NCBI GenBank assembly: GCA_900321905.1
Contig: ONXZ01000043.1
Location: 1-8,511 of the forward strand
DNA length: 8,511 bases
DNA from: an uncultured Eubacteriales bacterium
Lineage (GTDB): Bacteria > Bacillota > Clostridia > Oscillospirales > Acutalibacteraceae
Reading direction: 5' to 3'
The position numbers and the translations under genes are program-made. The notes below the pieces were generated by a model that saw only the letters and a list, made by a program, of their open reading frames with translations, made no database searches and had not been told where the DNA came from. Positions 5,160 through 8,511 of the stretch are shown here, one piece after another (position 1 is the first letter of the stretch; every line of letters begins with the position of its first letter).

Positions 5160-8100
5160 TTGAAAAAAATAAGAAGATTTAAAAAGGAGCGCGGCGCAAT
5201 CGCGGTTATGACGGCAGTTATGCTGACCGTCTTGCTGATGTTTACTGCACTTAGCATAGATATCGGTTTGCACCATTATCTCGGTGCAAAACTGCAGAAT
5301 GCGGCGGATGCTGCAGCAACCGCTGTCGGTCAGAAGATTGACGCTAACGAGTATAATCTCAGTAAGTGCGCCTACGAGTATCTTGCCAAAAACGGATATG
5401 ACAATAACGGCAAGTACAAGGATAAAATAAAAGTCGATGTTGACATCAAAGGTGTTGTTAACGACGAATTTTATGAGGCGACGAGCGAGTCAGAGGATTA
5501 CATTGACTATTGCCTTGTTAAGGTAACAGTCGATGTTGATGACAGCACCCTTTTTGCAAATGCCATGGGTATCAGTTCACTCCATTTGAAGAAAGTATCA
5601 TACGTTGTAGTTAAACCAAATTACGAAAGTATGCCTGAAGCACTTCGCTACAGTATTTTTGCGGGTGCAGAGATGGGTGACAAAGACACAAGTTCCGATG
5701 ACGCAAACGCTGTAATCAGCGAGGATAATCCTGCTATGGATATCCAGGGCAGCACAGGCGCAGGTTCAGGTGAAACTGCATTTTCATCAGTTGTTGCTGT
5801 TGCTGAAAACACAATTAACGGCGTAAATACCTTTATACAGGATTTTAAAGGTTGGATAAACCACGCGTTCGGCACATCACTTGACCAGAATTACAACAAT
5901 TTGGTTAATATCAATGTGTCTGAGGCAGTAATGAATAACGACTCGCACTCAAACGGTAATATTCTTATCGGTGTTCAGGCGCTCAACGCAGCGCGTTCAA
6001 AAGATAATGACTTTACCGGCTCTGTGGCGGGAGATTCAAACAACCAGGAATATATTCAGAATGAAGATGAACGATACAGTGCGCGCACCGATGCAGACGA
6101 CTACGGCACGGTACACTTTACCGCTGTTGATACAATCGACTTCGGATATTCCCTTTACGCAAAACAACGCCAGACAAATTTCTTTGGCTCATTACTCAAT
6201 AATTATCTTAACAACCGTCCCGAACTTACGCGTGTTTACGTGCAAAACCAGCAGAATGTTCAGGTGCAGCAGCACGTTATTAACATTCTTAATGAAATGA
6301 ATCTTGACGACTATGCAAGTCAGAGTGATTTCATTAACGGTAGCGGCGAGAACAAACCGGGCTATATTAAGGCGGCAGAGCGTTATTTTAAAGAAAACAA
6401 CGCTGTTTCAACCCAAATAATTAATAAGGTTAACGCACAAAAGGATAACCTTGTTTTTGATAAGTACAGCAGAACAATTACTCTTAATAACCAGGAATCA
6501 ATCGTTTACAGAGTTAACCAAAAAGTTTCAGCCGATTATCTTGACGAATACGCAGCGCTTGATGTTGACACATCAAATGTACAAAATGCGAGAAAGAGCA
6601 GACTTGCAATACTTTCAGACCAACTCGCTCAGGACGGCTATGACAAAATGTATAAGAACAATATATCTGCAAATGGCTATGTTTACCAAAACGCAGCAGA
6701 TACAGACGGTGGCGCTTTAGGTGAAAGCCAGACTGATAATGTTGTTCTTGAACGATATGAACTTAACGGCAAGAGCGTTCCTAAGGGTACAGCCAATTCA
6801 ACACTTGCATACACATATAATTTCAAAGTTGACGGTAACAAAGTCAACAGAAACATGGATAACGTTGTAAAATATCCAAATGTTTCAACCATTTCCGACA
6901 GAAATGCGACAGATACAGGCGCAAGATATGCTATCACAAGAACATTCCAGGAAAAGAGCGATTACATTGATATGCCTAACCTCGCTCCGTTCTTTACGCG
7001 CCAGATTAACAAGTCAATCCGTGCAGCTACAAAGAAACGCGGCCAGTTTAACGACGGCGTAACAAAAGGCTCTCGTAACGTTCAGGTTGCTGTGCAGCAA
7101 GCGCAGACCGACCTCGACGGAGTAATGGAAGATGTCACCTACACTGACGACACATATTCAGATTCTACAAAGTATAACAGCGATTATGCTAAAAAGACGC
7201 TATTCCGTGATTATAAGGTTAGTTCCGATACCGGTCTGACAAAACTCACTACAACCGAGCAGAATCTCGGCGGCGTAAATATGTCAACCACCAAATACAA
7301 GGGCTTTGACCTGTATAATAGCGACGGCACGCTCAGAACTGCGCACGACTTTGTAGAACAATACGATACATGGAACAAAAACAACGCGTGGTTTGGCCAC
7401 AACAAGGTCAATGCTGTCGCGGAGGGAATGAAGTTCCAGAACAAGAACGGCACTCAGGAAAAGAACGCAGTTGCAGAAAAGTAGAAAGAAATCAAAAAAT
7501 CTTACGCCGACGACGGCGACAGCGATAATAATTCATACAGAGCAGAAAAAGACAAAGTCAACAACACAATCACTCTTGTTGATAAGTACAATATCGAAGA
7601 TATTACAGGCGAAGGCGGCGCTTACTCTGTAAGTGAAAAGGTGCTTGCCACACCGACAAACCCGCTTGCAACTATCGACGATAACAACGGTATATTCTTC
7701 AAGAGCATAAGCAGCAAACTGTTTGGTACTGATTCAGCACCAAATTCAATAACATTTGAAGATAAACTTAATGGCAATCAGGTTAGTGACTCAACATTAC
7801 CTTCTGCTGTTACGGACAGCGAAGTTAATATTCCTGTTAACATCGACTCCCCGTATGAGCCGGCAACAATAACCCCTATAGATACCGGTAGACCTAATAT
7901 CACTTTCAGCAGCAACAACAGGGTAATGAAAGACCAAAAAAACAATGCGGTTACTAATTACCTTAATTCTCACCAGTCAAACTTCAGCGTTCCTGATTTT
8001 ATTGATGTGATTAAGGATCAATACAGTTGGGGTTCAAGAAAAACTATCGGTAGTAATGACGGACTTTCACGTTGTAACTGGGACGGCGGTTCAAACAACA

Positions 8101-8511
8101 GCGGTTCATACCACACTTCTACTGCAACTTATTATTGGTTAAATAAATACCATCCCGGCACAAGAAGAGGCTTCCTGTCCGGAGTTAACAGGAACATTCT
8201 TGTTGACGATTACGTATGGTGCGGTAAAAACGCTGGTATTAACGTGCTTGAAAACTCAATGATGTTAATCCGTGGCTACAATGCAAACAGTAACGGTTAT
8301 GCCGGTGACTCGAGCGAAAACGTTTGGGTTAACACAAACGGTTTCTGCGCTATCAACGGTAATATTTGGTGCGAAAACAAGAGCGACAGCCGCATTGAGC
8401 TTGCTTCAGGCGCAGCACTTATAGTTAACGGTGATGTTACATCAATTAAAAACATTATTGTTAATTCGGGTGCCGTACTTTACATCAACGGTAACCTGAC
8501 TGCAAAGGGTG
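5160..8511 (+). CDS. Large TadG-like (Tad/Flp pilus) anchored protein, interrupted by an in-frame TAG and open at the right edge
   Basis: Residues 1-10 are basic and 12-36 form one membrane helix. GAKLQNAADAAATAVGQK (42-59) then gives the TadE/TadG-like N-terminal signature that follows the helix in minor pseudopilins. Residues 112-151 (including DYCLVKVTVDV, FANAMGISS and VSYVVVKP) resemble the conserved strand region after it. The bulk is a long, hydrophilic, Asn/Asp/Thr-rich region with no cysteine between C118 and codon 775. Codon 775 (7482-7484) is TAG. The same frame then runs 342 codons to the edge without another stop, through an acidic linker (ADDGDSDNNS), aromatic/Cys-containing segments (RCNWDGG, YVWCGKN) and ~20-24-residue repeats. 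The likely role is a membrane-anchored extracytoplasmic or pilus-associated protein. The TAG may be a sequencing error, a real nonsense mutation, or a genuine end giving a 774-residue protein. The frame and N-terminal family are solid; the function of the large part is unknown. Confidence 0.78.
7482..7484 (+). other. In-frame amber codon inside the tadG-like gene
   Basis: The codon context is GAA AAG TAG AAA GAA. The downstream frame keeps the same codon style and composition and has no further stop for 1027 bases. No start codon with a Shine-Dalgarno site is seen just downstream, so a separate second gene is unlikely. A single base change from AAG, GAG or CAG would restore a Lys/Glu/Gln codon in a Lys/Glu-rich stretch. 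Confidence 0.85.
8340..8511 (+). repeat. Beta-solenoid-like protein repeats (~20-24 residues) in the tadG-like frame
   Basis: An 'x-hydrophobic-x-hydrophobic-Asn-Gly-polar' unit recurs as CAINGNIW (AAC at 8355), ALIVNGDVTS (AAC at 8427) and VLYINGNLTA (AAC at 8487). The spacings are 24 and 20 codons. The last two units share SGA(A/V)L.(I/V)NG(D/N). This resembles right-handed beta-helix or polymer-forming (bactofilin-like) repeats. The array is cut by the window edge, so its length is unknown. Confidence 0.55.

Noticed and set aside
7482..7484. Genome-wide TAG reassignment
   Set aside because: TAG ends cpaF and the DUF192 gene at family-appropriate positions, with properly spaced downstream starts, so TAG acts as a stop in this DNA.
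7485..8511. Separate gene starting after the TAG
   Set aside because: No start codon with a Shine-Dalgarno site is seen near 7485-7560. The next clear ATG (7926) sits mid-frame without one, and the frame is continuous with the upstream gene.
1..8511. CRISPR repeat-spacer array
   Set aside because: No regularly spaced direct repeats of 25-40 bp were seen in the window despite the cas genes.

Overview
The window looks like low-to-medium-GC Gram-positive (Bacillota/Clostridia-type) DNA, probably from an uncultured gut or rumen lineage. It contains two unrelated blocks that meet at an abrupt break near 1577-1588. The taxonomic suggestion is an inference from protein style: a Clostridia-like tad locus with a DivIVA-like protein, strong AGGAGG-type ribosome binding sites and a TTG start.

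Block 1 (1 to about 1580, minus strand) is the end of a type III-A (Csm) CRISPR-Cas operon. csm5 lacks its first roughly 25-30 residues. It overlaps cas6 by four bases (ATGA), and cas6 runs off the left edge without its C-terminus. No cas10, csm2-4, csm6 or repeat-spacer array is present. The base composition looks richer in G+C than in the rest of the window.

Block 2 (about 1580 to 8511, plus strand) is a tight-adherence (tad/flp) type IVc pilus or type II secretion-like operon. In order it holds the C-terminal half of the CpaF/TadA motor ATPase, TadB, TadC, a small DUF192 protein, a DivIVA-domain coiled-coil protein, and a very large TadG-like anchored pseudopilin-type protein. The first five genes are packed with overlaps or gaps of 1 to about 25 bp. 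A 65-bp AT-rich gap with a perfect 10-bp inverted repeat precedes the tadG-like gene. That gene is interrupted by a single in-frame TAG at 7482-7484, after which the same frame stays open to the window edge and enters beta-solenoid-like repeats.

Functionally, CpaF would power and TadB/TadC would form the inner-membrane platform of a Tad pilus. The TadG-like protein would be a membrane-anchored surface or minor-pilin component, and the DivIVA-like protein is a plausible localisation factor. The csm5/cpaF junction truncates both genes at the same point, in opposite directions. It is best read as a chimeric assembly join or a genuine deletion/inversion breakpoint, not as a functional CRISPR-pilus system.
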